A stretch of DNA of 59,072 nucleotides, taken from NCBI RefSeq assembly GCF_003284935.1, contig NZ_QMEV01000030.1, positions 1-59,072 of the forward strand, given 5' to 3'. The notes below the pieces were generated by a model. It saw only the letters and a list, made by a program, of their open reading frames with translations. It made no database searches and was not told where the DNA came from. How positions within the stretch are numbered: the first letter of the stretch is position 1; each line of letters opens with the position of its first letter. Source of the DNA: Mycobacterium colombiense. GTDB lineage: Bacteria > Actinomycetota > Actinomycetes > Mycobacteriales > Mycobacteriaceae. Positions 25,691 to 34,635 of the stretch are shown here, piece after piece. Made by a program: the position numbers and the translations under genes.

Positions 25691-26779
25691 CTAGCCGATC
25701 AGCACGGCATAGCGTGGCTTGATCACCTCGTCGATGATCGCCAACCGTTCGTCGAACGGGATGAACGCGGACTTCATCGCGTTGATGGTGAACCGCTCGA
25801 GGTCGCTCCATCCGTAGCCGAAAGCCTCGACCAGCCGGTGCATTTCGCGGCTCATGAAGGTGTCGCTCATCAACCGGTTGTCGGTGTTCACGGTCACCCG
25901 GAAGCGGGTGCGGGCCAGCAGATCGAACGGGTGCTCGGCGATGCTGTTGACGGCGCCGGTCTGCACGTTCGAACTGGGGCACAGCTCCAACGGAATCCGC
26001 TTGTCCCGCAAGATAGATGCCTGTTCACCCAGCCGAACCTTGCCGTCGGCCAACACCTCGATGTCGTCGACGATGCGCACCCCGTGGCCCAGCCGGTCCG
26101 CACCGCAAAAGGCGATCGCCTCGTGAATGGACGGCAGGCCGAACGCCTCACCGGCGTGAATGGTGAAGCGCGCGTTGTGATCTCGCATGTACTCGAAGGC
26201 ATCCAGGTGCCGGGTCGGTGGGTTGCCCGCCTCGGCGCCGGCAATGTCGAACCCGACAACCCCCTTGTCCCGGAACCGGATTGCCAGCTCGGCGATCTCC
26301 CGGGACACCGCAGCGTGGCGCATCGCCGTGACCAATAGGCGCACCACGATCGGACGCCCGGCCGCGGCGCAGGCCTTCTCGCCGTCGGCGAAACCGGCCA
26401 GCACGGCGTCGACGATCGCGTCGAAGGACAGCCCGCGGTCGATGTGCAGCTCGGGTGCGAACCGGACCTCGGCATACACCACCGAGTCCTCGGCCAGATC
26501 CTCCACGCATTCAAACGCGACCCGATGCAGCGCCTCGGGCGTCTGCATCACCGCCACCGTGTGCGAGAACGGCTCCAGGTAGCGCTCCAGCGAGCCGCTG
26601 TGCGAACGGGTGCGAAACCACGTCGCCAGGTCGTCGACGTCGGTGGCGGGCAGCCCGTCGTAGCCGATCTGCCCGGCGATCTCCAGCACGGTCGACGGGC
26701 GCAGGCCGCCGTCGAGGTGATCGTGCAGCAGGGCCTTGGGGGCCTTTCTGATCTGCTCGAGCCCCAGGGGTGCGGTCAT
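25691..26779 (-). CDS. add: Adenosine deaminase
   Basis: A 362-residue enzyme that deaminates (deoxy)adenosine to (deoxy)inosine, the substrate of the DeoD phosphorylase encoded nearby. Zinc and catalytic motifs are intact: [11 protein letters not shown] near the start, TIHAGEA with the zinc His and catalytic Glu, DRLGHGVRI, and SSNVQTG with [10 protein letters not shown] for the last Asp. The ATG at 26779 overlaps the deoA stop in ATGA, so translation is coupled; the longer frame upstream is non-coding. Equivalent to Rv3313c. Confidence 0.94.
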   Translation of the reverse strand: MTAPLGLEQIRKAPKALLHDHLDGGLRPSTVLEIAGQIGYDGLPATDVDDLATWFRTRSHSGSLERYLEPFSHTVAVMQTPEALHRVAFECVEDLAEDSVVYAEVRFAPELHIDRGLSFDAIVDAVLAGFADGEKACAAAGRPIVVRLLVTAMRHAAVSREIAELAIRFRDKGVVGFDIAGAEAGNPPTRHLDAFEYMRDHNARFTIHAGEAFGLPSIHEAIAFCGADRLGHGVRIVDDIEVLADGKVRLGEQASILRDKRIPLELCPSSNVQTGAVNSIAEHPFDLLARTRFRVTVNTDNRLMSDTFMSREMHRLVEAFGYGWSDLERFTINAMKSAFIPFDERLAIIDEVIKPRYAVLIG

Positions 26780-28062
26780 GTGACGATCCGATCGATGATC
26801 AGCGGCCGGGAGGCCGGGGGCGTGTCGCCGATGCCCCACCCGCCGTCCAGCTCGGCGAGCGCGGCGCCGAAGCGCTCCGGGGTGTCGGTGTAGAGGGTGA
26901 ACACCGGCTCACCGGCGCTGACCGGTTCGCCGGGGCGGCGGTGGATCCGGATACCGGCGCCCGACTGCACCCGTTCGCCCGGGCGGGACCTGCCCGCGCC
27001 GAGCCGCCATGCCGCCAGCCCCACTGCCATCGCGTCGATATCGCCCATTGTGCCGCCCCGGGGGGCGGTCACGGCCTCGGCATGCCGACCGAGCGGCAAC
27101 GGCACCGACAGGTCGCCGCCCTGGGCCGCGACGAGCCGGCGGAACCGGTCCATCGCCGTGCCGTCGCGCAGGGTGTCGGCGGGGTCGCGCGCGTCGACGC
27201 CGGCCAGCTCCAGCATCTCGGAGGCCAGCCGCAGCGTCAGCTCGACGACGTCGGGCGGCCCGCCGCCGGCCAGCACCTCGAGCGACTCGGCGACCTCCAG
27301 CGCGTTGCCGACGGTCGCGCCCAGCGGGCGGTTCATGTCGGTCAGCAGCGCGCGGGTGGGCACCCCGTGCGCCGCGCCCAGCTCGACCATGGTGCGGGCC
27401 AGCTCGCGGCACTGCCGCTCCGAGCCCAGCAGCGCGCCCGACCCGACCTTGACGTCGAGCACCAGCGCCCCGGCCCCCTCGGCCAGTTTCTTGCTCATCA
27501 CCGAGCTGGCGATCAGCGGCAGCGACTCGACGGTGGCGGTGATGTCGCGCAGCGCATACAGCTTGGCGTCGGCGGGGGCCAGGTCACCGGCGGCGAAGAT
27601 GGCCGCCCCGAGGTCGCGCAGCTGGCCGTGCACGCGCCGGTTGGACAGCTCGGCGGTGAACCCGGCGATGGATTCCAGCTTGTCCAGCGTGCCGCCGGTG
27701 TGGCCGAGGCCGCGACCGGACGCCTGCGGGACCGCGGCACCGCAGGCGGCGACGACGGGCACCAGGGGCAGCGTGATCTTGTCCCCCACCCCGCCGGTGG
27801 AGTGCTTGTCGACGGTCGGCAGGCCCAGGTCGCCGAAGTCGAGCGTGTCGCCCGATGCCCGCATCGCCGCCGTCCACCGCGCGGTCTCGCCGCGGTCCAT
27901 GCCGCGCAGCAGGATCGCCATCAGCAGCGCCGCCATCTGTTCTTCGGCCACCCGGCCGTCGGTGTAGGCGCCGATGACCCAGTCGATGGCGGCGTCGGAC
28001 AACCGGCCGCCGTCGCGCTTGGTCCTGATCACCGTGGGCGCGTCGAACGCGGGGTCAGTCAA
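26776..28062 (-). CDS. deoA: Thymidine phosphorylase
   Basis: A 428-residue pyrimidine nucleoside phosphorylase that splits thymidine/deoxyuridine to base and deoxyribose-1-phosphate. Signatures: [18 protein letters not shown] (phosphate site), [17 protein letters not shown] (family pattern), [17 protein letters not shown] and [20 protein letters not shown]. The start is a TTG at 28060-28062, fitting the alignment with the M. tuberculosis start MTDFAFDAP. It lies 12 bases after the lipoprotein gene and is coupled to add. Confidence 0.94.
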   Translation of the reverse strand: MTDPAFDAPTVIRTKRDGGRLSDAAIDWVIGAYTDGRVAEEQMAALLMAILLRGMDRGETARWTAAMRASGDTLDFGDLGLPTVDKHSTGGVGDKITLPLVPVVAACGAAVPQASGRGLGHTGGTLDKLESIAGFTAELSNRRVHGQLRDLGAAIFAAGDLAPADAKLYALRDITATVESLPLIASSVMSKKLAEGAGALVLDVKVGSGALLGSERQCRELARTMVELGAAHGVPTRALLTDMNRPLGATVGNALEVAESLEVLAGGGPPDVVELTLRLASEMLELAGVDARDPADTLRDGTAMDRFRRLVAAQGGDLSVPLPLGRHAEAVTAPRGGTMGDIDAMAVGLAAWRLGAGRSRPGERVQSGAGIRIHRRPGEPVSAGEPVFTLYTDTPERFGAALAELDGGWGIGDTPPASRPLIIDRIVT

Positions 28063-28074
28063 GGGCGTCGCCGC

Positions 28075-29202
28075 TCAGGGTGTCGTCCCGCTCTCTTTGA
28101 CGAACGACGCCAGCGCGCCGACGAGCTGGGTGGAGAACGGCAAGGGCTTCGTGTAATTGGCCGGCAGTCGGCTGGCGTCCTCTTTCAGGACATGGTCCAC
28201 ACCGGTCAGGTGGACGTAGTCGGTCTTGGTGCCCGCGCTGGTCAGGCCGGACACTAGGGAATCGACGTCCTGGCAGGTGATCTGCAGATCGGCGTCACTG
28301 CAGGTGACCAGCACCGGCATGTCGCGCGGCAGCTTGGCGGCCAGCGCTGCCGGGTCGATCGCGTCTTCCTGCAACAGGGCATGCGCGTTGGCGGCGTTGA
28401 TCACCGCCCTCAGCCCCGGCGGTTCGTCGGGCGGAACCTGGCCGGTCGCGCGGAACTCCTGTATCGCGTGATCGATCGCCGCGGTGCTGTCGGCGGCGCG
28501 CGCCGCGGTGATTCGCCCGGACCTGACGGCCGCGTCGGCCTGGGCGTGGGCCTGTTCGGACACATGGTCGAGGATGCGGCGGCTCGCCGGCTCCACCAGA
28601 CCCAAGGACTGCACCGCGGGGGCGGTCCCGGGCGCGGCGGTGGCCAGCATCATCGCGTACAGGGCGCCCTCGCTGTGGCCGAGCGCGATCAGATGGGTCC
28701 GGTCGACCCCGGATTGGCCGGCGAGGAAGTTCAACGCGGCGGTCGCCTCGTCCTGGAATGTGCCGATGCCGACCTTTGCCGGGTCGGTCGCGTACGAGCC
28801 GAGGCCGGTCTGACCGGTGCCGAGCTTGTCGTAGCGCAAGCTAGCGACGCCGTCGTCGGACAGCGCCCGCGCCAGGTTCCGCAGCGTGTCCACCTGGCCC
28901 GGCATGGCGGCCGAGTCACCGTTGCGATCCGTCGGCCCGCTGCCGGCGATCAGCAGCGCCGCCGGCACGGCCCGGCCGTGGCCGGCCGGATGCCGGAACG
29001 TGCCGTACACCGTCATATCCCCCACGGGGAAGAAGACGGAGTCCTCCACCCACGACGACGCCGGCGCCGACGACGCGGGCGTCGATGGCGGTTTTGCACT
29101 CGGCGTTCGGGATGCGCATCCGGCGGCGCCCATCCCCGCCGCGATCAGCACCACACCCAAGAGTCCGCGCAGCACTGCGGGCAGCGATCCAGTCGGCATC
29201 AT
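28075..29202 (-). CDS. Lipoprotein alpha/beta hydrolase inserted in the cdd-deoA cluster
   Basis: A 375-residue protein with a lipoprotein signal peptide (hydrophobic 9-28, lipobox AAGC with Cys29), a Ser/Pro/Ala linker, and an alpha/beta hydrolase domain: AGSGPTDRNGDS, SLRYDKLGTGQTG, nucleophile elbow ALGHSEGALY, acid in VTCSDADLQI, and GVDHVLKED for the His. This resembles serine aminopeptidase S33-type hydrolases. GGGGGAG precedes the ATG at 29202. In M. tuberculosis cdd and deoA are adjacent, so this gene is an insertion here. Surface location contrasts with the cytoplasmic salvage enzymes around it. Confidence 0.82.
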   Translation of the reverse strand: MMPTGSLPAVLRGLLGVVLIAAGMGAAGCASRTPSAKPPSTPASSAPASSWVEDSVFFPVGDMTVYGTFRHPAGHGRAVPAALLIAGSGPTDRNGDSAAMPGQVDTLRNLARALSDDGVASLRYDKLGTGQTGLGSYATDPAKVGIGTFQDEATAALNFLAGQSGVDRTHLIALGHSEGALYAMMLATAAPGTAPAVQSLGLVEPASRRILDHVSEQAHAQADAAVRSGRITAARAADSTAAIDHAIQEFRATGQVPPDEPPGLRAVINAANAHALLQEDAIDPAALAAKLPRDMPVLVTCSDADLQITCQDVDSLVSGLTSAGTKTDYVHLTGVDHVLKEDASRLPANYTKPLPFSTQLVGALASFVKESGTTP

Positions 29203-29286
29203 CGGCGCGCTCCCCCGTTGCACGCATTGACGGTAAGCCGACCGGTAACGCTCAGCAAGCGGCCGGGCACCTGTTGGGGACGGCCT

Positions 29287-29688
29287 TCAGCCGCGCCCGC
29301 GTGCCAGGTCGTCGGGGCCGAAGGCGTCCGGCAGCAGGTCGCCGAGCCGGCGCGGCCCGCGCGGATGGTCGATCAGCAGCTCGGGGCCGCCGTGTTCGGC
29401 CAGCACCTGACGGCACCGCCCGCACGGCATCAGCACCGATCCCCGCCCGTCCACGCACGCCAGCGCCACCAGCCGCCCGCCGCCGCCCGTATGCAGGGCA
29501 CACACCACGGCGCATTCGGCGCAGAGACCAAGGCCATATGAGATGTTCTCCACATTGCAGCCGGTCACCACCCGGCCGTCATCGACCAGGGCGGCCGCCC
29601 CGACCCGGAATCGCGAGTACGGTGCGTAGGCACCCGCCGCGGCATCGATCGCCTTGTCGCGCAACGCATTCCAGTCGATCTCCGGCAT
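29287..29688 (-). CDS. cdd: Cytidine deaminase
   Basis: A 133-residue tetrameric-type cytidine deaminase making uridine from cytidine. The zinc and catalytic motifs are CAECAVV (Cys and catalytic Glu) and PCGRCRQVL (two Cys), with NVENISYG for ribose binding. The length equals M. tuberculosis Cdd. The ATG at 29688 is chosen because MPEIDWN matches that family start; a Met seven codons earlier is possible. A -10-like TAGGGT lies at 29727-29732 on the minus strand. It heads the salvage genes and is divergent from sdhC. Confidence 0.94.
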   Translation of the reverse strand: MPEIDWNALRDKAIDAAAGAYAPYSRFRVGAAALVDDGRVVTGCNVENISYGLGLCAECAVVCALHTGGGGRLVALACVDGRGSVLMPCGRCRQVLAEHGGPELLIDHPRGPRRLGDLLPDAFGPDDLARGRG

Positions 29689-29790
29689 CACGAAACCCCG
29701 CTCACCCATGGCCGATTCCGAGAGCCACCCTAGCCGCAAAACGGCATTTCGCCCGAGGAGACATTGGCGCAAGTCACAGCGTGTCCGAGC

Positions 29791-29796
29791 TAAGCT
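29791..29796 (+). promoter_or_regulatory. Possible -10 box of the sdhCDAB operon
   Basis: TAAGCT matches TANNNT, about 50 bases before the sdhC start; no clear -35 is visible. The transcript would have a leader of about 45-50 bases containing GTGAGGA as the ribosome site. Confidence 0.35.
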
Positions 29797-29849
29797 CAAG
29801 TGCCCGGCGTGACCGACGTTGAAGCCGGAAGAAGGCGGTGAGGACTGGG

Positions 29850-30281
29850 GTGACTACGCAACCGACAACCGCGGATCCGGCGGCACCGGCTCCCTCGCGT
29901 AAACGCAGGCCGCCGCGGACGCTGTACCGCGGCGACCCCGGCATGTGGTCGTGGGTGCTGCACCGGATCAGCGGCGCGACGATCTTCTTTTTCCTGTTCG
30001 TCCACGTCCTGGACGCCGCGATGCTGCGGGTCAGCCCGCAGACCTACAACGCGGTGATCCACGACTACCAGATGCCGATCGTCGGCCTGATGGAGTACGG
30101 CCTGGTCGCCGCGGTGCTCTTCCACGGCCTCAACGGGATCCGGGTGATCCTGATCGACTTCTGGTCCGAAGGCCCGCGCCACCAGCGGCTGATGTTCTGG
30201 ATCGTCGGCGTCGTGTTCCTGCTGCTGATGGTTCCTGCCGGCGTGGTGACGGTCATCCACATGATGGAGCACTTCCGATGA
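29850..30281 (+). CDS. sdhC: Succinate dehydrogenase cytochrome b subunit SdhC
   Basis: A 143-residue membrane subunit of succinate dehydrogenase with three membrane helices (about 40-60, 78-100 and 115-135). HRISGATIFFFLFVHVLDAA holds the histidines expected for heme b and quinone binding. The start is uncertain: GTG at 29850 has GAGGA at a good distance, while a GTG at 29838 and the shorter M. tuberculosis start near GMWSW are alternatives. The stop overlaps the sdhD ATG in ATGA. First gene of the sdhCDAB operon (Rv3316-Rv3319). Confidence 0.88.
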   Translation: MTTQPTTADPAAPAPSRKRRPPRTLYRGDPGMWSWVLHRISGATIFFFLFVHVLDAAMLRVSPQTYNAVIHDYQMPIVGLMEYGLVAAVLFHGLNGIRVILIDFWSEGPRHQRLMFWIVGVVFLLLMVPAGVVTVIHMMEHFR

Positions 30282-30748
30282 GCAGCCCGGATCTTCAGCT
30301 GGGTCGCGGCGAGGTCGCTCCGGTCAAACAGCGCTTGTACGACCGCCCCGCCAGCTTGGACAACCCGCGCTCCCCGCGGCGGCGGGCCGGCATCCCCAAC
30401 TTCGAGAAGTTCGCCTGGCTGTTCATGCGGTTCTCCGGGATCGCGCTGTTCGTGCTGGCGATCGGCCACCTGTTCATCATGCTGATGTGGGACAACGGCG
30501 TGTACCGCATCGACTTCAATTACGTGGCGCAGCGCTGGGCGTCGCCGTTCTGGCAGTTCTGTGACCTGGCGCTGCTGTGGCTGGCGCAGCTGCACGGGGG
30601 CAACGGCCTGCGCACCATCATCGACGACTACAGCCGCAAGGACAGCACCCGGTTCTGGCTCAACAGCCTGCTGTTGTTGTCGATGGGGTTCACGTTGGTG
30701 CTGGGCACTTACGTGCTGCTGACGTTCGACCCCAACATCTCTTCGTAG
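30278..30748 (+). CDS. sdhD: Succinate dehydrogenase membrane anchor SdhD
   Basis: A 156-residue subunit with about 40 hydrophilic residues, then three helices: LFMRFSGIALFVLAIGHLFIML, the helix through FCDLALLWLAQLHGGNGLR, and the terminal LLLLSMGFTLVLGTYVLL. The histidine in AIGHLF is the likely heme ligand and LHGGNGLRTIIDDY is a family motif on the matrix-equivalent side. The ATG overlaps the sdhC stop by four bases, and sdhA begins 13 bases after the stop. Confidence 0.91.
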   Translation: MSSPDLQLGRGEVAPVKQRLYDRPASLDNPRSPRRRAGIPNFEKFAWLFMRFSGIALFVLAIGHLFIMLMWDNGVYRIDFNYVAQRWASPFWQFCDLALLWLAQLHGGNGLRTIIDDYSRKDSTRFWLNSLLLLSMGFTLVLGTYVLLTFDPNISS

Positions 30749-30761
30749 GGAGGCTGATCGT

Positions 30762-32516
30762 TTGATCCAGCAACACCGATACGACGTGGTGATCGTCGGC
30801 GCCGGTGGTGCCGGCATGCGGGCCGCGGTGGAGGCGGGCCCACGGGTGCGCACCGCCGTGTTGACCAAGCTCTACCCCACCCGCAGCCACACCGGGGCCG
30901 CGCAGGGCGGGATGTGCGCGGCGCTGGCCAACGTCGAAGAGGACAACTGGGAATGGCACACCTTCGACACCGTCAAGGGCGGCGACTACCTCGCCGACCA
31001 GGACGCGGTGGAGATCATGTGCAAGGAAGCCATCGACGCGGTGCTCGACCTGGAGAAGATGGGGATGCCGTTCAACCGCACCCCCGAGGGCCGCATCGAC
31101 CAGCGCCGGTTCGGCGGCCACACCCGCGACCACGGCAAGGCCCCGGTGCGCCGGGCCTGTTACGCCGCCGACCGCACCGGTCACATGATCCTGCAGACGC
31201 TGTACCAGAACTGCGTCAAGCACGACGTGCAGTTCTTCAACGAGTTCTATGCGCTGGACCTGGTTTTGACGCAGACGCCCAGCGGGCCGGTGGCCACCGG
31301 GGTGGTCGCCTACGAGCTGGCCACCGGCGACATCCACGTCTTTCACGCCAAGGCGGTCGTGCTGGCCACCGGCGGGTCGGGCCGGATGTACAAGACCACC
31401 TCCAACGCGCACACGCTCACCGGCGACGGCATCGGCATCGTGTTCCGCAAGGGACTTCCGTTGGAGGACATGGAGTTTCACCAGTTCCACCCGACCGGCC
31501 TGGCGGGACTGGGCATCCTGATCTCCGAGGCGGTGCGCGGCGAGGGCGGCCGGCTGCTCAACGGCGAGGGCGAGCGCTTCATGGAGCGCTACGCCCCCAC
31601 GATCGTCGACCTGGCCCCGCGCGACATCGTCGCCCGTTCCATGGTTTTGGAGGTTCTGGAGGGACGCGGCGCGGGCCCGCACAAGGACTACGTCTACATC
31701 GACGTCCGCCACCTCGGTGAGGACGTGCTGGAGGCCAAGCTGCCCGACATCACCGAGTTCGCCCGCACCTACCTGGGCGTGGACCCGGTCAAGGAGCTGG
31801 TCCCGGTGTACCCGACGTGTCACTACGTGATGGGCGGCATCCCGACCACCGTCACCGGACAGGTGTTGCGCGACAACACTTCTACGGTGCCGGGCCTGTA
31901 CGCGGCCGGCGAGTGCGCGTGCGTGTCGGTGCACGGGGCCAACCGGCTGGGCACCAATTCGCTGCTGGACATCAACGTGTTCGGCCGCCGCGCCGGCATT
32001 GCGGCGGCCGGTTACGCGCGGGGCCACGACTTCGTGGACATGCCGCCCGAACCCGCGGCGATGGTCGTCGGCTGGGTCGGCGACATCTTGAGCGAGCACG
32101 GCAACGAGCGCGTCGCCGACATCCGCAACGCGTTGCAGCAGTCGATGGACAACAACGCCGCGGTGTTCCGCACCGAGGAGACGCTCAAGCAGGCGCTCAC
32201 CGACATCCACGCCCTCAAGGAGCGCTACGCGCGGATCAGCGTGCACGACAAGGGGAAACGGTTCAACAGCGACCTGCTGGAGGCCATCGAGCTGGGCTTC
32301 TTGCTGGAGCTGGCCGAGGTCACCGTGGTCGGTGCGCTGAACCGCAAGGAGTCCCGCGGCGGCCACGCCCGCGAGGACTACCCCAACCGCGACGACGTCA
32401 ACTTCATGCGCCACACCATGGCCTACAAGCAGGGCAGCGATCTGCTGAGCGACATCGCGCTGGACTTCAAGCCGGTGGTGCAGACGCGCTACGAACCCAA
32501 GGAACGGAAGTACTGA
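30762..32516 (+). CDS. sdhA: Succinate dehydrogenase flavoprotein subunit
   Basis: A 584-residue catalytic subunit oxidising succinate to fumarate. FAD motif VIVGAGGAGMRAA at 10-22; H43 in RSHTGAAQGG is the covalent FAD site; active-site segments HQFHPTGLAG, GEGGRLLNGEGERFM and CHYVMGGIPT, with Arg in ANRLGTNSLLD. Translation starts at a TTG (30762-30764) with GGGAGG ideally spaced, and no ATG is possible nearby. The C-terminus is about six residues shorter than in M. tuberculosis (QGSDLLSDIALDF). Stop and sdhB start overlap in TGATG. Confidence 0.96.
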   Translation: MIQQHRYDVVIVGAGGAGMRAAVEAGPRVRTAVLTKLYPTRSHTGAAQGGMCAALANVEEDNWEWHTFDTVKGGDYLADQDAVEIMCKEAIDAVLDLEKMGMPFNRTPEGRIDQRRFGGHTRDHGKAPVRRACYAADRTGHMILQTLYQNCVKHDVQFFNEFYALDLVLTQTPSGPVATGVVAYELATGDIHVFHAKAVVLATGGSGRMYKTTSNAHTLTGDGIGIVFRKGLPLEDMEFHQFHPTGLAGLGILISEAVRGEGGRLLNGEGERFMERYAPTIVDLAPRDIVARSMVLEVLEGRGAGPHKDYVYIDVRHLGEDVLEAKLPDITEFARTYLGVDPVKELVPVYPTCHYVMGGIPTTVTGQVLRDNTSTVPGLYAAGECACVSVHGANRLGTNSLLDINVFGRRAGIAAAGYARGHDFVDMPPEPAAMVVGWVGDILSEHGNERVADIRNALQQSMDNNAAVFRTEETLKQALTDIHALKERYARISVHDKGKRFNSDLLEAIELGFLLELAEVTVVGALNRKESRGGHAREDYPNRDDVNFMRHTMAYKQGSDLLSDIALDFKPVVQTRYEPKERKY

Positions 32517-33328
32517 TGGCCGAGAGCGTCGGAACCGAAGAGGCAGCCGAGGTCGAGACCAGCCTGGAACCGCCGCTGCCGGCGATTCCCGACGGGGCGG
32601 TGATGGTGACCGTCAAGATCGCCCGGTTCAACCCGGACCAGCCCGACGCCTACGCGGAAACCGGTGGCTGGCAAAGCTTTCGGGTGCCGTGCCTGCCCAG
32701 CGACCGGATGCTCAACCTGTTGATCTACATCAAGAGCTACCTGGACGGGACGCTGACCTTCCGGCGCTCCTGCGCGCACGGGGTGTGCGGCTCGGACGCC
32801 ATGCGGATCAACGGCGTCAACCGGCTGGCGTGCAAGGTGCTGATGCGCGACCTGTTGCCCACGAAGCCGGGCAAGGCCCTGACCATCACGGTCGAGCCGA
32901 TCCGCGGGCTGCCGGTGGAGAAGGACCTGATCGTCGACATGGAGCCGTTCTTCGACGCCTACCGCGCGGTCAAGCCGTACCTGGTCACCACCGGCAATCC
33001 CCCGACCCGCGAACGCATCCAGAGCCCGACCGACCGCGCGCGCTACGACGACACCACCAAGTGCATCCTGTGCGCGGCGTGCACCACCAGCTGCCCCATC
33101 TTCTGGCACGAGGGCAGCTACTACGGGCCGGCGGCGATCGTCAACGCGCACCGGTTCATCTTCGACAGCCGCGACGAGGCCGCCGCCGAGCGCCTGGACA
33201 TCCTCAACGAGGTCGACGGCGTGTGGCGCTGCCGCACCACGTTCAACTGCACCGAGGCCTGCCCGCGCGGCATCCAGATCACCAAGGCGATCCAGGAGGT
33301 CAAGCGCGCGATTATGTTCTCGCGCTAG
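32516..33328 (+). CDS. sdhB: Succinate dehydrogenase iron-sulfur subunit
   Basis: A 270-residue electron-transfer subunit. The [2Fe-2S] site is formed by C86, C91, D94 and C106 in SCAHGVCGSDAM and LACKVL. The C-terminal domain has CILCAACTTSCP and CRTTFNCTEACPRG, which ligate [4Fe-4S] and [3Fe-4S]. A 20-residue acidic N-terminal lead precedes the ferredoxin fold. The ATG shares one base with the sdhA stop. Last gene of the operon; 25 bases separate it from the convergent gene downstream. Confidence 0.96.
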   Translation: MAESVGTEEAAEVETSLEPPLPAIPDGAVMVTVKIARFNPDQPDAYAETGGWQSFRVPCLPSDRMLNLLIYIKSYLDGTLTFRRSCAHGVCGSDAMRINGVNRLACKVLMRDLLPTKPGKALTITVEPIRGLPVEKDLIVDMEPFFDAYRAVKPYLVTTGNPPTRERIQSPTDRARYDDTTKCILCAACTTSCPIFWHEGSYYGPAAIVNAHRFIFDSRDEAAAERLDILNEVDGVWRCRTTFNCTEACPRGIQITKAIQEVKRAIMFSR

Positions 33329-33353
33329 GGTTTTCGCGGCTAAGCGGGGTAGG

Positions 33354-33830
33354 TCAGGGTTTCGACTCACCCCGGCGGGTACCCGCCACGTGCGCCGGCC
33401 CCACGCGGTCGTCGTCGCGATCGGATTCCGGCATTTGCGAAGCGGGTTGTTCGTCTGCCGGCGACTGAGTCGCACCGCCGGGAGTGTCCGACGGGCTGGC
33501 TGACTTGAACTCGGCGTCCGCCGCCGGGCCGGTCGCACCGCCGGCGCCTTGGGTGTCGGTCGCGGCACTTTCTCGGCGGCCCTCGTACGGCGGGATCGCA
33601 CTGCCGGTGTCCTGTGGCGGCAACTCACCGGTGCCGCTGTAGGTATCCGACGCGGTCGGGTCGCTCATCGGTGGATTCGCGTCCTCGTCCACGGTTCCGA
33701 CGGGGCGATCTCCGCCGCCGGGTTCGGGGGTGTCCGTGCCGGTGTCGCGCGCACCGCTACCCAACTCGGGGTCGTCGAAGCGCTCCAGCCTCGCATCGTC
33801 CGGCTGTTGATCGTTTTGAGAGGTCATCAT
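33354..33830 (-). CDS. Hydrophilic, probably disordered protein, function unknown
   Basis: A 158-residue protein with no signal peptide, membrane segment or aromatic core; it is rich in Asp, Glu, Gly, Pro, Ser and Thr (for example QQPDDARLERFDDPELGSG, DTGTDTPEPGGGD). It looks intrinsically disordered throughout and resembles stress-associated hydrophilic proteins of mycobacteria only in composition. Two consecutive ATGs (33830 and 33827) follow GAGGAG on the minus strand, a strong translation signal that argues for a real gene. The ORF upstream of these starts is non-coding. Divergent from an AhpD-like gene. Confidence 0.65.
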   Translation of the reverse strand: MMTSQNDQQPDDARLERFDDPELGSGARDTGTDTPEPGGGDRPVGTVDEDANPPMSDPTASDTYSGTGELPPQDTGSAIPPYEGRRESAATDTQGAGGATGPAADAEFKSASPSDTPGGATQSPADEQPASQMPESDRDDDRVGPAHVAGTRRGESKP

Positions 33831-33882
33831 CTGTCTCCTCACCCTCTCGCTGCCCCGCCGCACCGGTTGGCCGGCGAGGTTG

Positions 33883-33956
33883 CGAGACGGGTACCCCGGC
33901 CCCTTGCCGGGAAACCACTGCTCACGACGCCCGTCACACTTCGCGGGCCCGTCTCG
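33883..33956. promoter_or_regulatory. Inverted repeat in a divergent promoter region
   Basis: CGAGACGGG (33883-33891) and CCCGTCTCG (33948-33956) are perfect 9-base arms 56 bases apart, between the disordered-protein gene and the AhpD-like gene. The wide spacing suggests a paired regulator site rather than a hairpin. Function not known. Confidence 0.35.
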
Positions 33957-33966
33957 TCTGACGGGT

Positions 33967-34635
33967 ATGACACAGACACAGAAAACCCGCATCGAGCCCC
34001 TGTCCCCCCAGCGCGCCGGGTTGCTGACCCGGGCCATGTACCGGATCGCCAGGCGACGCTTCGGCCAGGTTCCCGAGCCCTTCACCGTCACCGCGCATCA
34101 CCGCGGGCTGATGATCGCCGGCGCCCTGCACGAGACGATGCTGGACCGGGCGTCGAAGACGCTGCCGGTCAGCGTGCGTGAGCTGGCGGTGTTCTGGACC
34201 GCGCGCACGGTCGGCTGCTCGTGGTGTGTGGACTTCGGGTCCATGCTGCAGCGCCTCGACGGCCTGGACATGGAGAGGCTTAAGGATATCGAGAACTACC
34301 GCAGCTCAACGGCGTTCAGCGACGACGAGCGCGCCGCGATCGCCTACGCCGACGCGATGACCACCGATCCGCACACCGTCACCGACGAGCAGGTCGCCGA
34401 TCTGCGGGCCCGATTCGGCGATGCCGGGGTGATCGAGCTGACCTATCAGATCGGGGTGGAGAACATGCGGGCGCGGATGAACACCGCGTTGGGCATCACC
34501 GAGCAGGGCTTCAATTCCGGTGACGCGTGCCGGGTTCCGTGGGGAAGCGACGATCGCAAGCGCGGCGTAGCCGGGCGCAGCGGGTCGTCGCCATCGGCTG
34601 CCGAGCTCAACGGGCCCGCAACGGGGACCCGGTGA
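33967..34635 (+). CDS. Carboxymuconolactone decarboxylase/AhpD-like protein
   Basis: A 222-residue protein with an AhpD-like core. The CxxC motif is in ARTVGCSWCVDFGS, followed by a helix ending DMERLKDIENY and the second helical unit DDERAAIAYADAMT and IELTYQIGVENMRARM. Such proteins act as peroxidase-linked thiol redox enzymes or decarboxylases. The ATG at 33967 is preferred to an upstream frame that is non-coding. The last about 30 residues (after DACRVPWGS) are encoded by a type A GATGGC repeat and look like an accidental extension. The stop overlaps the end of sigJ. Confidence 0.82.
   Translation: MTQTQKTRIEPLSPQRAGLLTRAMYRIARRRFGQVPEPFTVTAHHRGLMIAGALHETMLDRASKTLPVSVRELAVFWTARTVGCSWCVDFGSMLQRLDGLDMERLKDIENYRSSTAFSDDERAAIAYADAMTTDPHTVTDEQVADLRARFGDAGVIELTYQIGVENMRARMNTALGITEQGFNSGDACRVPWGSDDRKRGVAGRSGSSPSAAELNGPATGTR
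34547..34595 (-). repeat. Single inverted GATGGC family type A unit
   Basis: On the minus strand the unit reads GATGGCGACGACCC, then GCGCCCGGCTACGCCGCG, then CTTGCGATCGTCGC. This matches the units at 1005-1140 and 57336-57449. It lies inside the annotated 3' end of the AhpD-like gene and just beyond the sigJ stop. Confidence 0.75.
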
